From Pedobacter sp. PAMC26386 (GTDB taxonomy: Bacteria > Bacteroidota > Bacteroidia > Sphingobacteriales > Sphingobacteriaceae): a DNA stretch of 64,000 nt. Below are positions 44,193-54,280 of this stretch, piece by piece (position 1 is the first letter of the stretch; each line of letters starts with the position of its first letter). The translations under genes and the position numbers were made by a program. The stretch spans positions 992,001 to 1,056,000 of the forward strand of contig CP060294.1 in NCBI GenBank assembly GCA_014302835.1, in the 5' to 3' direction. Below the pieces are notes generated by a model, which was given only the letters and a program-made list of their open reading frames with translations, searched no databases and was not told the DNA's origin.

Positions 44193-45487
44193 TGGAACAT
44201 CCTAAGAAAGAATTGATAAAGGAGATTGCTGATCTTTTAGAAGATTATCAGGAAGCCTATGTGCCGGGAGAATGGGAGTCATTTTCGAAAATTAAAAAGA
44301 AGAAATATCCATTTCTGAGGAATTGGATGAAAATCGCAGCTGTATTTTTGTTGACGGCGTCTGTATTGCCTTTTGCATTCAGAAAATTGATTCCTGCAAC
44401 AAAGCCTGATTCGGTTGCTGTATTAAAACCTGTTGTTAAAAATGATACTGCTGTAGCTGTTACCGGTCCTGTGACAGGAATTAATACAGATACAGCGCGG
44501 AAAACTATAGCACTCGCCAGAATTGGCCGCAGTACCACCGAAGGTGTGAAACGATCTGCAGCCGCTCTAAGTTCAAGCCATGCTATTACTGATCCTGTTG
44601 CTCCAACGAAAATGCAAAGTCAGGATACGCAGTCGTTTTTAGGTGTACAAGAGAAAAATACGGAGGAGCAATATGCCAGAACAGGAGTTAAACCTGTTGA
44701 GGCAGGCGGGGACGTAAATTTAGTGAATGCCAATATAAAGCCTCGGATGACAAATAAAGATACACTTAATGATGCAAAACGTGAACAATTGAGTACAGCT
44801 GAATTTTTAATGGCTGAATCAAGAAATTCAGGGAAAGTATTAAAAAAGAAAGATTTTGAATCTAAATGGGATTTTGGCCTGGAGGTTATGCCGGCGGCAA
44901 CCAGTGCGAATGTGAATATTGGTGCCGGATTGACTACTGCTTACCGGCTTTCTGATAAGTTTTCACTGAGTGCGGGTATTTCCTATCTTCAGATGGAAGC
45001 TGGGGGATCTGTATCTCCGCAGGGTAACGGTAATCAAAATGGGGTAAGTGCTTTTTCAGAGAAAAAGCTATTATCGGTTGATGCGAATCTTAAGGCTATA
45101 GACATTCCTATTGCACTGATTTATAAGTTGAATAAACATTATTATACAAGTGCGGGAATTTCATATTTCAATGTGGTTAGTGAAAAACGAAATAATACTT
45201 TTGAACAGTCTGCCCAGGTAGAAAAGGTGAGTTATGATCCGGAAAGTGGTCATCCGTCAACTTTTAAAGCGATCTCTGTAGAGCAGGTTGATGAGCCCGC
45301 TTTAGGTAAACATTTAAAAGGAAATAGCTATATCGGATTCTTTAATTTCTCTATAGGCCGTCAGCAGAATCTTTTCAATAAATATAAAATCAGGATCGAA
45401 CCGTTCATTAAAATACCCGTTGGAAAACTTTCGTCTGAAGACTTACGATTAACGAACAGCGGTATAAAATTTCAACTTGCATTCTGA
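44192..45487 (+). CDS. Membrane protein with outer-membrane beta-barrel domain, sigma-linked
   Basis: 431 residues. A cytoplasmic N-terminus of about 45 residues rich in charge (KKELIKEIADLLEDYQEAYVPGEWESFSKIKKKK) precedes one membrane segment (MKIAAVFLLTASVLPFAF). A Ser/Thr/Ala-rich linker covers about 70-220, and a C-terminal PorT-like beta-barrel region starts near 230 (WDFGLEVMPAATSANVNIGAGLTTAYRLSDKFSLSAGISY) and ends in Phe (GIKFQLAF). Translationally coupled to the sigma gene. The N-terminus could bind the sigma factor, which would make it an unusual anti-sigma/beta-barrel fusion; this is inference. Confidence 0.8.
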   Translation: MEHPKKELIKEIADLLEDYQEAYVPGEWESFSKIKKKKYPFLRNWMKIAAVFLLTASVLPFAFRKLIPATKPDSVAVLKPVVKNDTAVAVTGPVTGINTDTARKTIALARIGRSTTEGVKRSAAALSSSHAITDPVAPTKMQSQDTQSFLGVQEKNTEEQYARTGVKPVEAGGDVNLVNANIKPRMTNKDTLNDAKREQLSTAEFLMAESRNSGKVLKKKDFESKWDFGLEVMPAATSANVNIGAGLTTAYRLSDKFSLSAGISYLQMEAGGSVSPQGNGNQNGVSAFSEKKLLSVDANLKAIDIPIALIYKLNKHYYTSAGISYFNVVSEKRNNTFEQSAQVEKVSYDPESGHPSTFKAISVEQVDEPALGKHLKGNSYIGFFNFSIGRQQNLFNKYKIRIEPFIKIPVGKLSSEDLRLTNSGIKFQLAF

Positions 45488-45773
45488 TCATGGGTGTCAT
45501 TTTTACTTTTATGGCTTGATGTTTGATGGATGTTACCTGGTACATCTGTCTGAATGATACTTTTGCGATTGCGGGCTGTCTTTTTGTCTGTAATTTTATT
45601 GTTTTTGTCCAAAAAACAATAAATCATCTTTTTTTCTGGCAGATGTATTTATTTATCATTATTTATAAATCGCTATAATGGTTTAGCTTAAAATATAACT
45701 TAATGATGTGAAATTTATGTTAAATAATTTCTAATTTTATTTATAAACAAACTCACCAATTAAATATTTTACA

Positions 45774-46121
45774 ATGAAAACACTAGGACAGAAATTTAAA
45801 ATTCTCCGTCAAAAGAAAGGCCTTAATCAAAAAACTATGGCCGAGTTATTAAAAGTATCAATTCCTGCATATTCAAAACTGGAAACAGGAATTACAGATC
45901 CGAACTTTAGCAGGATTCATCAGATTGCAGGTGTACATGGTTTAGACATCAGACAGTTGTTAAACACAGGTGAGGATGATAAAAGTGAAGTAGGGGAGGA
46001 AAACGAACGGTTGAAACAAAAAGTGATTGAACTGGAATCAAGCGTGATCCGTTTGCAAAGTAAATTAATTGATCTTTATGATAAAGAAGATCTGCGGAAT
46101 AAGCCTGGACAATCGAAATAA
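45774..46121 (+). CDS. XRE-family DNA-binding protein with coiled-coil tail
   Basis: 115 residues. HTH_3 at residues 5-60 (LGQKFKILRQKKGLNQKTMAELLKVSIPAYSKLETGITDPNFSRIHQIAGVHGLDIRQLL). Residues 72-105 (EENERLKQKVIELESSVIRLQSKLIDLYDKE) form a coiled coil for dimerisation. Such proteins are frequent in Bacteroidota and not tied to phage or toxin genes here. Targets unknown. Confidence 0.9.
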   Translation: MKTLGQKFKILRQKKGLNQKTMAELLKVSIPAYSKLETGITDPNFSRIHQIAGVHGLDIRQLLNTGEDDKSEVGEENERLKQKVIELESSVIRLQSKLIDLYDKEDLRNKPGQSK

Positions 46122-46224
46122 GACAATTATCTAATAGTTTTTCTTGTTTTTAATTTAATACAAGTATCATTTCAATGTCGGATTTGATATGGAAAAATTG
46201 TGGAATGAAATATTTACAATACTT

Positions 46225-46251
46225 TTGGACTATAATTGAATTTCGGTCTAA
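46225..46251. promoter_or_regulatory. TetR-type operator upstream of tetR
   Basis: TTGGACT ... GGTCTAA, an imperfect inverted repeat; the 25-bp unit 46227-46251 matches the one at 46990-47014 in at least 17 positions with equal spacing (nGACTAnAAT, then TT, then GGTCTAA). It ends 20 nt before the tetR ATG. Shared occurrence points to autoregulation. Confidence 0.6.
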
Positions 46252-46271
46252 TTATTTAGTAGTAGTTTTGA

Positions 46272-46883
46272 ATGGAAAAGGATGAGATTGTAATCGAGGA
46301 GATATTATCAGGAGCAAAGAAGTTATTCGGCAAACATGGATTAAAAAAAACAACCATGGAAGAGATAGCGACTGCTGCTGGTAAAGGAAAGAGTACGCTT
46401 TATTATTATTTTCCAAGCAAAATTGAGATTTTTGAGGCAGTTGTTGAAGATGAAATGAAAAATGTGGTGAAACGGATACGCGAAGCTGTAAACGTTTCAT
46501 TGACCGCCAAAGAAAAATTAAAGGCTTATTTACAAGCACAAATCACCTCCATAATAGGTTTTCATAGCTTTAGGGAGGTGCTGTTTGATGATATTGTAGA
46601 TAGCATGCGAATGCTGATTTGTATTAAATCAAGATATGAGCAGATTCAAATAGATATGATTACTGAAATCCTGCTTGGTGGAAGTCAATCTGGAGAATTT
46701 AAAGAAATGACATTGGAACGGATGAACAAAATATCCTTTGTAATGGTTACTGTTTTTCGCGGGCTTCATTTCCCTTTATCTATTGAGCTTTCAGAACAGC
46801 GGACGCATGAATATTTTGATGAAATGATTGATATGCTGATCATTGGGATAGGTAAGGACAGGCCAAAGAAGAAAATAGACTAA
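46272..46883 (+). CDS. TetR/AcrR-family regulator, probable controller of the sphingolipid operon
   Basis: 203 residues. N-terminal TetR HTH (ILSGAKKLFGKHGLKKTTMEEIATAAGKGKSTLYYYFPSKIEIFEAV, residues 10-57). The C-terminal ligand domain is helical, of no named subfamily. It lies 274 nt upstream of spt on the same strand. A 25-bp palindrome precedes both genes with the same layout, so it probably represses itself and spt. A lipid or acyl-CoA ligand is a natural guess, not shown. Confidence 0.92.
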   Translation: MEKDEIVIEEILSGAKKLFGKHGLKKTTMEEIATAAGKGKSTLYYYFPSKIEIFEAVVEDEMKNVVKRIREAVNVSLTAKEKLKAYLQAQITSIIGFHSFREVLFDDIVDSMRMLICIKSRYEQIQIDMITEILLGGSQSGEFKEMTLERMNKISFVMVTVFRGLHFPLSIELSEQRTHEYFDEMIDMLIIGIGKDRPKKKID

Positions 46884-46989
46884 CGACAAATCTGCATAAT
46901 TTTTCCTTTTTTAACGGGAAATATAAAGAAGATTTTAACAATAAAATAAGATACAAAAGGTTGAATTATTTATTTGACAATAATATTAT

Positions 46990-47014
46990 AGACTAAAATA
47001 CGGTTATGGTCTAA
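46990..47014. promoter_or_regulatory. TetR-type operator upstream of spt
   Basis: AGACTAAAAT...TATGGTCTAA: half-sites AGACT and GGTCT in inverted orientation, same 25-bp length as the tetR site at 46227. It lies 9 nt before a TACTTTTG -7-like box, so a bound repressor would cover the promoter. Confidence 0.6.
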
Positions 47015-47022
47015 GAATAATT

Positions 47023-47030
47023 TACTTTTG
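47023..47030 (+). promoter_or_regulatory. -7-like box TACTTTTG for the sphingolipid operon
   Basis: Matches TAnnTTTG of Bacteroidota sigma promoters and sits just after the operator; the leader to spt would be about 125 nt. The -33 element is not clear. Confidence 0.4.
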
Positions 47031-47139
47031 TCTATCTTAAAATTAACATATTTTTAATATATTAGATCATGTTTCATTGCGGTATTTTCATTATTAAGCT
47101 GTTTATGAATAAAATAAATTATGAATCTATCTGAAGTAA

Positions 47140-48363
<1,224 letters not shown>

Positions 48364-48506
48364 GATATGAAACACATTGTTGCCGTTTGTGGCAAAAAGG
48401 ATTTTAATTATGTTCTTGAATTATTTATGATTCAAGAACATATACTTAGCTCTTGCAAGTACCTTTTTCCTGAACATATCACCCTACAGTTATTTGAAAA
48501 AACGAT

Positions 48507-49496
48507 ATGAAAAAGCGTGTATTGATAACTGGGGCAAGTGGTTTTGTTGGATACCATTTGATTGCTGCAGCCATTGCCTCTGATCTTGAGGTGTTTGCGG
48601 CGGTAAGATTAAGCAGCAACATTAAACATCTTCAGGAATTTGATATTCAATATACCAATCCTGACTTCAATGATATCGATTTATTGAAAAAGGAGCTGGA
48701 AGAAAAGCAATACAATTATATTATACATGCTTCAGGTATTACCAAAGCTAAAACTCAGGAAGAATACAATCTTGTTAATGCAGTATTTACTAAGAATCTT
48801 GCATTAGCAGCTGTGGCTGCAGATATCAAGCTTGAAAAATTCATTTTTGTAAGCAGTCTTGCTGCTCTTGGACCTTTAGAAGACTTATCAGGTCTTATTG
48901 AAGATAATTCTCCTGCGCATCCGGTAACTAATTATGGGGCAAGTAAGCTATTAGCAGAACAGTATTTGGCAGAGATCAAAGACTTGCCGTTGATTACTAT
49001 ACGCCCTACTGCGGTCTACGGACCGAGAGAAAAAGATATTTTTATCCTCCTTCAAACTATTAACAAAGGACTAGAGCCTCATATTGGTAGTTTTAAACAG
49101 CAGATTAGTTTCATTTATGTGAAAGATCTGGCTAAGATTATAATTGGGGCTTTGTTTTCTGATGTAACAAACAAGCAGTATAATGTGTCTGATGGCGGTA
49201 TCTACGATCGGTATGCGCTGGCAGAAGGAGTGAAGAAAGCACTGCATAAACGAACATGGAAATTTCATTTACCAATATCGGTAGTGGCAGCACTGGCAGC
49301 ATTGATGGAGCGGATTTATAAGAATTCTGCGGATGCACCTACACTGAATAAAGAAAAAATGAATGAACTGACTGCTATTAACTGGGCATGTAGTATTGAA
49401 AGATTAAAAAGAGACCTTGGATTTCAACCGATTTATAATCTGGAAAACGGATTATTGGAAACGGTTAACTGGTATAAAAATAATAAGTGGCTGTAA
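48507..49496 (+). CDS. Extended SDR (NAD-dependent epimerase family), CerR-like
   Basis: 329 residues. TGASGFVGYHLI NAD(P) motif at 8-19, VSSLAALGP, then catalytic Tyr and Lys in NYGASKLLAEQYL, RPTAVYGPREKDIF. Typical extended SDR. In Caulobacter an extended SDR encoded with spt (CerR) reduces the keto-ceramide; position immediately after spt makes that role likely here. Other functions, such as sugar epimerisation for a head group, remain possible. Confidence 0.85.
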   Translation: MKKRVLITGASGFVGYHLIAAAIASDLEVFAAVRLSSNIKHLQEFDIQYTNPDFNDIDLLKKELEEKQYNYIIHASGITKAKTQEEYNLVNAVFTKNLALAAVAADIKLEKFIFVSSLAALGPLEDLSGLIEDNSPAHPVTNYGASKLLAEQYLAEIKDLPLITIRPTAVYGPREKDIFILLQTINKGLEPHIGSFKQQISFIYVKDLAKIIIGALFSDVTNKQYNVSDGGIYDRYALAEGVKKALHKRTWKFHLPISVVAALAALMERIYKNSADAPTLNKEKMNELTAINWACSIERLKRDLGFQPIYNLENGLLETVNWYKNNKWL

Positions 49497-49524
49497 AGTC
49501 AAAATAGATCATATCATAAAGGAA

Positions 49525-49977
49525 ATGTTATTTCATAAAATCACATCTACGAGCCTGGGCATCGGGTACATTGGCAAAGGAGCAGGGACTGCTGCTGCTG
49601 CTGTGACCTGCCTGGTATGGTATTTTGTGCATCCTGATGGATTTAACTTTATCCCTGCATTTATTGTGACCTGTTTGCTGACTGCACTGGGCATCTGGTC
49701 TGGTAATATCGTGGAAGCTATCTGGGGCAAGGATCATAATCGTGTAGTGATTGATGAGGTGGTAGGTATGTGTATCACACTCTTATGGATTCCTGTTACA
49801 CCAATAAATATTTTGATTGGATTAGTCCTTTTTCGTTTTTTTGACATTGTAAAACCACTTTTTATCAGACGTCTGGAGAATTTGCCAGGGGGTTGGGGAG
49901 TGATGTTTGATGATATCCTTGCTGGTGTCTACGCAAACATCTTATTGCAGGTTATTGTAAGATTTATTATACATTAA
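49525..49977 (+). CDS. Phosphatidylglycerophosphatase-A-like phosphatase (probable PI-phosphate phosphatase)
   Basis: 150 residues from ATG 49525 (AAAGGA just upstream), chosen over an in-frame ATG at 49417 that lies inside the previous gene. STSLGIGYIGKGAGTAAAA, then WGKDHNRVVIDEVVGMCITLLW (the PgpA DEV/G signature), RFFDIVKPLFIRRLENLPGGWGVMFDDILAG. In Bacteroides inositol-lipid clusters a PgpA homologue is thought to dephosphorylate phosphatidylinositol phosphate. A house-keeping PgpA role cannot be excluded from sequence. Stop to next gene: 2 nt. Confidence 0.88.
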   Translation: MLFHKITSTSLGIGYIGKGAGTAAAAVTCLVWYFVHPDGFNFIPAFIVTCLLTALGIWSGNIVEAIWGKDHNRVVIDEVVGMCITLLWIPVTPINILIGLVLFRFFDIVKPLFIRRLENLPGGWGVMFDDILAGVYANILLQVIVRFIIH

Positions 49978-49979
49978 AT

Positions 49980-50351
49980 ATGGCAACTTTTGTAAAAGCT
50001 CAGGTTGCTTCATTGTCGGCCTCAATTATTGACTTTCTTACCACATTAGTCTGTACGCAGGTGTTTCATGTTTGGTATGTACTTGGTAGTGTGATAGGTA
50101 CAACGGCAGGAGGAATGGTGAATTTTATGATGGGTCGTAACTGGGTGTTCGGCGCAAAGGAAAAAAGCATCAACCATCAAATCTTTAAATATATTGTAGT
50201 TTGGGTCGGAAATTTGCTGTTAACAACAGCGGGTGTTTATCTGGTTACCCACTATCTACATGTTAATTACATTTTATCAAAAATCATCGTCTCTTGTACA
50301 GTTGGAATTGGTTATAACTTTCTGATGCAAAAGAAATTTGTATTTATATAA
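49980..50351 (+). CDS. GtrA-family membrane protein
   Basis: 123 residues with four membrane segments (SASIIDFLTTLVC; VLGSVIGTTAGGMVNFMMGRNWVFG; YIVVWVGNLLLTTAGVYL; ISK-IIVSCTVGIGYNFLMQKKFVF). GtrA proteins are thought to flip or hold polyprenyl- or lipid-linked sugars. In this cluster it might move an inositol lipid intermediate, which is inference. Two nt after pgpA-like and 5 nt before the DUF5686 gene. Confidence 0.88.
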   Translation: MATFVKAQVASLSASIIDFLTTLVCTQVFHVWYVLGSVIGTTAGGMVNFMMGRNWVFGAKEKSINHQIFKYIVVWVGNLLLTTAGVYLVTHYLHVNYILSKIIVSCTVGIGYNFLMQKKFVFI

Positions 50352-50356
50352 TTTTT

Positions 50357-52918
50357 ATGAAAAGTCATATTCAAACAATCATATTCATCTGTGCTTTAGC
50401 ACTGCCTTTTTTTGCTGTTAATGCTTCGGCTCAACAGCAGACTGTTATCAGTGGGGTAGTTACAGATGCTGCGGACAAAGATCCTATACCTTATGTAACT
50501 GTTCTTTTTAAAGGAACAAATCTGATTACCAAGACAGATGCTGATGGTAAATACACGATTTCGACCAGTGAGTTACATAATCAACTTCAGTTTAGTTATG
50601 TAGGTTATAAAACTAATTATGCAGCTGTCAAACCAGGAGAGACACAAGTTGTCAATGTGAGATTACAGTCTGAATCACAGAGTCTGACTGAAGTGGTAAT
50701 TAGCTCTAATAAAAGGCCAGCGTATAGAAATAAGAACAATCCTGCGGTCGAACTAATCAGAAGGGTAATTGAAAATAAGAATAAAAATCAGAGTAAAAGT
50801 TATGATCATGTTGAATATAAGCAATATGAACAAATGTTTTTCTCTTTAAGTAACCTGTCTGATAAATTCAAAAATAAAAGGATATTTAGAAATTACCAGT
50901 TTCTTTTTGAACAGCAGGATTCTACCAAAATAGGGGGTAAGCTAACGTTGCCAGTATTTATGGAAGAAAAAGTTACGCAAAACTATTTGCAAAAAAATCC
51001 GGGTAAAAAGAAAACCATTGTTATTGGTGACAAACATGTTAATTATGATAGCAAGTTTATAGATACGGAAGGATTGAGTAAATACTTTGAAAGAATGTAT
51101 GCGGATATCAATATATATGACAGCAATATCTCATTAATGAGCAATCAGTTTCTGAGTCCTATTGCTGATGCATCACCCACGTTCTATAAATTTTTTATTA
51201 CAGATACCATTAAAACACATAGTCCTAATCTGATTGAGCTATCTTTTATTCCTAGGAATAATACAGATCTTTTATTTGAAGGAAAGATGTACATTACTAT
51301 GGATGGTAATTTTGCAGTTCAAGATGCTTTTCTGACTGTAAACAAAAATATCAATCTGAATTTTGTACGGGCATTAGAGGCTAAACTTGATTTTGCTAAA
51401 AATGAAGATGGCAGATATCACTTATCAAAAACAAATCTTGTAGTTGATTTTGGTATCAATAAAAATAAAGGTGGTGGTTTTACAGGTCAGCGTACGGTAG
51501 TAATCAACGACTATAAAATCAATACGCCTCAGGCTGATACTACTTATGCAGGTCCGTCATTGGTGACGTCTCCTCAAGCAGCTTTACGTACAGACCAGTT
51601 TTGGAATGAGCAGAGACAGGATTCATCGATCAGTTCTAAAATAAAAATTTACAAGAATATTGATACCCTGCAAACTATTCCTTCTTTCAAAAGAACTATG
51701 GATCTGGTTACTTTATTTTTTGCGGGATATAAAGATTTTGGTCCATTTGAAGTGGGGCCAGTCAATACATTTTACAGTTTCAATAATGTAGAGGGTTTTC
51801 GTCCACGTTTAGGCGGACGTACTACGCCAGCCTTAAGTAAAAGATATTATTTTGAGACTTATGCTGCTTATGGATTTAAGGATGAAAAATGGAAATATTT
51901 CTTAAGTGGAACTTATTCGCTGAACAATAAATCTATCTATGCTTTCCCTCAGAACTATATCAGGGGAAGTTTCCAGCGGGATACTAAAATTCCGGGGCAG
52001 GAACTTCAGTTCGTTCAGGAAGATAACTTCCTGCTGTCTTTCAAACGTGGTGAAAATGATATGCTTTTATATAATGATTTTTATAAGATTGATTACGTGA
52101 AAGAATTTGAAAATCACTTCTCTTACACCGTGTCATTCCGTAAATGGACACAACGTCCGGGTGGTTCACTGGTTTTTAATAATACATTGAACAATACTGT
52201 AAATCCAGTTGATTTGATTAATACTTCTGAAATTAGTGTGAACCTGCGTTATGCACCGCATGAGAAGTTTTATCAGGGTAAAATATACAGAGTACCGATC
52301 TTTGATAAATATCCGATCTTTAACTTAAGGTATACAGCAGGTTTAAAAGGTGTACTTGGTGGACAGTTTAATTATCAGAACCTAATGGGAAGTATTGATA
52401 AACGTTTTTATCTTTCTCAATTGGGCTATACTGATGTTACCTTAGAAGGCGGATATATTTTTGGCAAAGTGCCTTTTCCATTACTGGATATTCACAGGGC
52501 CAACCAAACTTATGCTTATCAGCTTAATTCTTATAACTTAATGAACTTCCTGGAGTTTGTGAGTGACCATTATGCCAGTATCAATATTGATCATAATTTT
52601 AATGGATTCTTTTTTAATAAGATACCATTGATCAAGAAGTTGAAGCTTAGAGAATCCATATCTTTCAAAGCTTTATGGGGTGGCTTAAGGGATCAGAATA
52701 ATCCAAACTATGATGCTTCATTGCTACAGTTTCCAAGAAATGCAGAAGGTACACAAACTACTTTTGTATTAGGAAATCAACCTTATATGGAAGGTAGTGT
52801 TGGAATTGGTAATATTTTTAAACTATTGCGTGTAGATTTGGTTAAGCGTTTCAATTATCTGGATAACCCGGTAGTGTCGCAGTGGGGAATAAGAGCAAGA
52901 GTTAAATTTGATTTTTAA
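50357..52918 (+). CDS. DUF5686 outer-membrane protein with carboxypeptidase-regulatory domain
   Basis: 853 residues. Signal peptide ends NASAQ near 26. Residues 30-110 are a CarboxypepD_reg-like domain (GVVTDAADKDPIPYVTVLFKGTNLITKTDADGKYTIS). The rest is the DUF5686 region (NPAVELIRRVIENKNKNQ, YDHVEYKQYEQM, KFFITDTIK) and a beta-rich C-terminal part (KIPLIKKLKLRESISFKALWGGLRD) ending KFDF with terminal Phe, which indicates an outer-membrane barrel. Function unknown. Position between GtrA and the phosphotransferase suggests a link to placement of the sphingolipid in the outer membrane. Confidence 0.85.
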   Translation: MKSHIQTIIFICALALPFFAVNASAQQQTVISGVVTDAADKDPIPYVTVLFKGTNLITKTDADGKYTISTSELHNQLQFSYVGYKTNYAAVKPGETQVVNVRLQSESQSLTEVVISSNKRPAYRNKNNPAVELIRRVIENKNKNQSKSYDHVEYKQYEQMFFSLSNLSDKFKNKRIFRNYQFLFEQQDSTKIGGKLTLPVFMEEKVTQNYLQKNPGKKKTIVIGDKHVNYDSKFIDTEGLSKYFERMYADINIYDSNISLMSNQFLSPIADASPTFYKFFITDTIKTHSPNLIELSFIPRNNTDLLFEGKMYITMDGNFAVQDAFLTVNKNINLNFVRALEAKLDFAKNEDGRYHLSKTNLVVDFGINKNKGGGFTGQRTVVINDYKINTPQADTTYAGPSLVTSPQAALRTDQFWNEQRQDSSISSKIKIYKNIDTLQTIPSFKRTMDLVTLFFAGYKDFGPFEVGPVNTFYSFNNVEGFRPRLGGRTTPALSKRYYFETYAAYGFKDEKWKYFLSGTYSLNNKSIYAFPQNYIRGSFQRDTKIPGQELQFVQEDNFLLSFKRGENDMLLYNDFYKIDYVKEFENHFSYTVSFRKWTQRPGGSLVFNNTLNNTVNPVDLINTSEISVNLRYAPHEKFYQGKIYRVPIFDKYPIFNLRYTAGLKGVLGGQFNYQNLMGSIDKRFYLSQLGYTDVTLEGGYIFGKVPFPLLDIHRANQTYAYQLNSYNLMNFLEFVSDHYASINIDHNFNGFFFNKIPLIKKLKLRESISFKALWGGLRDQNNPNYDASLLQFPRNAEGTQTTFVLGNQPYMEGSVGIGNIFKLLRVDLVKRFNYLDNPVVSQWGIRARVKFDF

Positions 52919-52938
52919 AAAGAATAAAGAAGTTATTT

Positions 52939-54267
52939 ATGCAAGCATTATCATTTCGTGATCGTTTACAGCAAGCGATTTATAAGATCATTAATCCCTT
53001 TGTAAAGGGATTGATCCGAATTGGATTAACACCCAACGCTGTAACAACTATTGGTCTTTTACTCAATATTGGGGTAGCAGTTATTTTTGTTTTTGGTGCT
53101 GAAAGAAGTAACAGAGGTGATCTTTCATTTGTTGGGTGGAGTGGTGCGCTGGTTCTTTTCGCAGGATTGTTCGATATGCTTGATGGACAGGTAGCCCGTC
53201 TTGGAAATATGAGTTCGAAGTTTGGTGCACTATATGATTCTGTACTTGACCGGTATAGCGAACTGATTATGTTCCTGGGGATTTGTTATTACCTGGTTTC
53301 GCACCATTACTTTTTGAGTTCATTATTTGCATTTATTGCTTTGATCGGTTCTATGATGGTTAGTTATACCCGTGCAAGAGCAGAAGGATTAGGGGTTCAA
53401 AGTAAAGGTGGATTAATGCAACGCCCTGAACGTGTGGTTACAATTGGTATTTGTGCAATGGCCAGTGGTATTGTAGGGCATTATATCGGTGGTGATTATA
53501 AAATATATGTACCAGGTATTTCTTTCCATATTTTTGAAACAATCTCAATTTTTACAATTCCTATTACTGTAATGGCTTTTATGACCAATATTACAGCTAT
53601 AAATAGGTTAAGAGATGCTAAAAAGGCTTTGGATGCACAGGATTTAATCGAAAAAGAAGAGGAAGAAGCTGTAATTTCTACTAAAAGTACACCTTTAACC
53701 ACTGTTTTAACGGGCTTGTTTTTATTAACTGCTTTATTCAGTTTTGGACCAGTGGACACAGCATATTCACAAACTCAGGATCATAGTAATCCTTCACCAA
53801 TTAAATTTCCCATCCCAAAGGGGATAGAAAATCAGCTTTTCTATGTACAACGTGATCCGAATACAAATACAATTATCTGCGAGTTAAATGTAAATGCAAA
53901 GGGCCAGGTAGATAAAGCGAATCCGGTACATGTTTATTGGATCCGTTATACCGAGGATGAATCGAGAAAGGAACTGGGATATATTCAACGAAAGTTTGCT
54001 TATGGGATAGAATCAAAGGCACTGGCCAATGATCAGTTTGAATTGCGTTTTGTTTCTCATAAGAAATTACCAATGTATCTGACGAAATCTGAAGAAGATA
54101 AAAAATATCATGTTTATGTGACAGTTAATAATAAGAAAATTCAAGTAGAACGCATATTTTTGCGGATAGAAGGCGGATCGTTCTGGTTGCCTAACGTAAA
54201 GTATGTAGAAATTAAGGGTTTGAATACTTCTTCAAATACAGTAATTACCGAACGGATTAAAATTTAA
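52939..54267 (+). CDS. CDP-alcohol phosphotransferase fused to exported DUF4833 domain
   Basis: 442 residues in one frame. Residues 1-225 are a CDP-alcohol phosphatidyltransferase with the full DG-AR-G-D-D motif (Asp82, Gly83, Ala86, Arg87, Gly96, Asp100, Asp104) and about six membrane segments. After a charged linker (KEEEEAVIS) residues 251-275 form a second signal-like hydrophobic stretch ending AYSQ. Residues about 280-440 are a DUF4833 domain (NQLFYVQRDPNTNTIICEL, VHVYWIRYTEDE, LYLTKSEEDKKYHV-type). In Bacteroides the two domains are, to my recollection, separate neighbouring genes. Likely role: phosphatidylinositol-phosphate synthase. Confidence 0.85.
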   Translation: MQALSFRDRLQQAIYKIINPFVKGLIRIGLTPNAVTTIGLLLNIGVAVIFVFGAERSNRGDLSFVGWSGALVLFAGLFDMLDGQVARLGNMSSKFGALYDSVLDRYSELIMFLGICYYLVSHHYFLSSLFAFIALIGSMMVSYTRARAEGLGVQSKGGLMQRPERVVTIGICAMASGIVGHYIGGDYKIYVPGISFHIFETISIFTIPITVMAFMTNITAINRLRDAKKALDAQDLIEKEEEEAVISTKSTPLTTVLTGLFLLTALFSFGPVDTAYSQTQDHSNPSPIKFPIPKGIENQLFYVQRDPNTNTIICELNVNAKGQVDKANPVHVYWIRYTEDESRKELGYIQRKFAYGIESKALANDQFELRFVSHKKLPMYLTKSEEDKKYHVYVTVNNKKIQVERIFLRIEGGSFWLPNVKYVEIKGLNTSSNTVITERIKI

Positions 54268-54280
54268 ACTTATCACGCTC

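Noticed and set aside
45774..46121. Antitoxin of a toxin-antitoxin pair
   Set aside because: No small toxin gene adjoins the XRE gene, and its coiled-coil tail is not an antitoxin feature.
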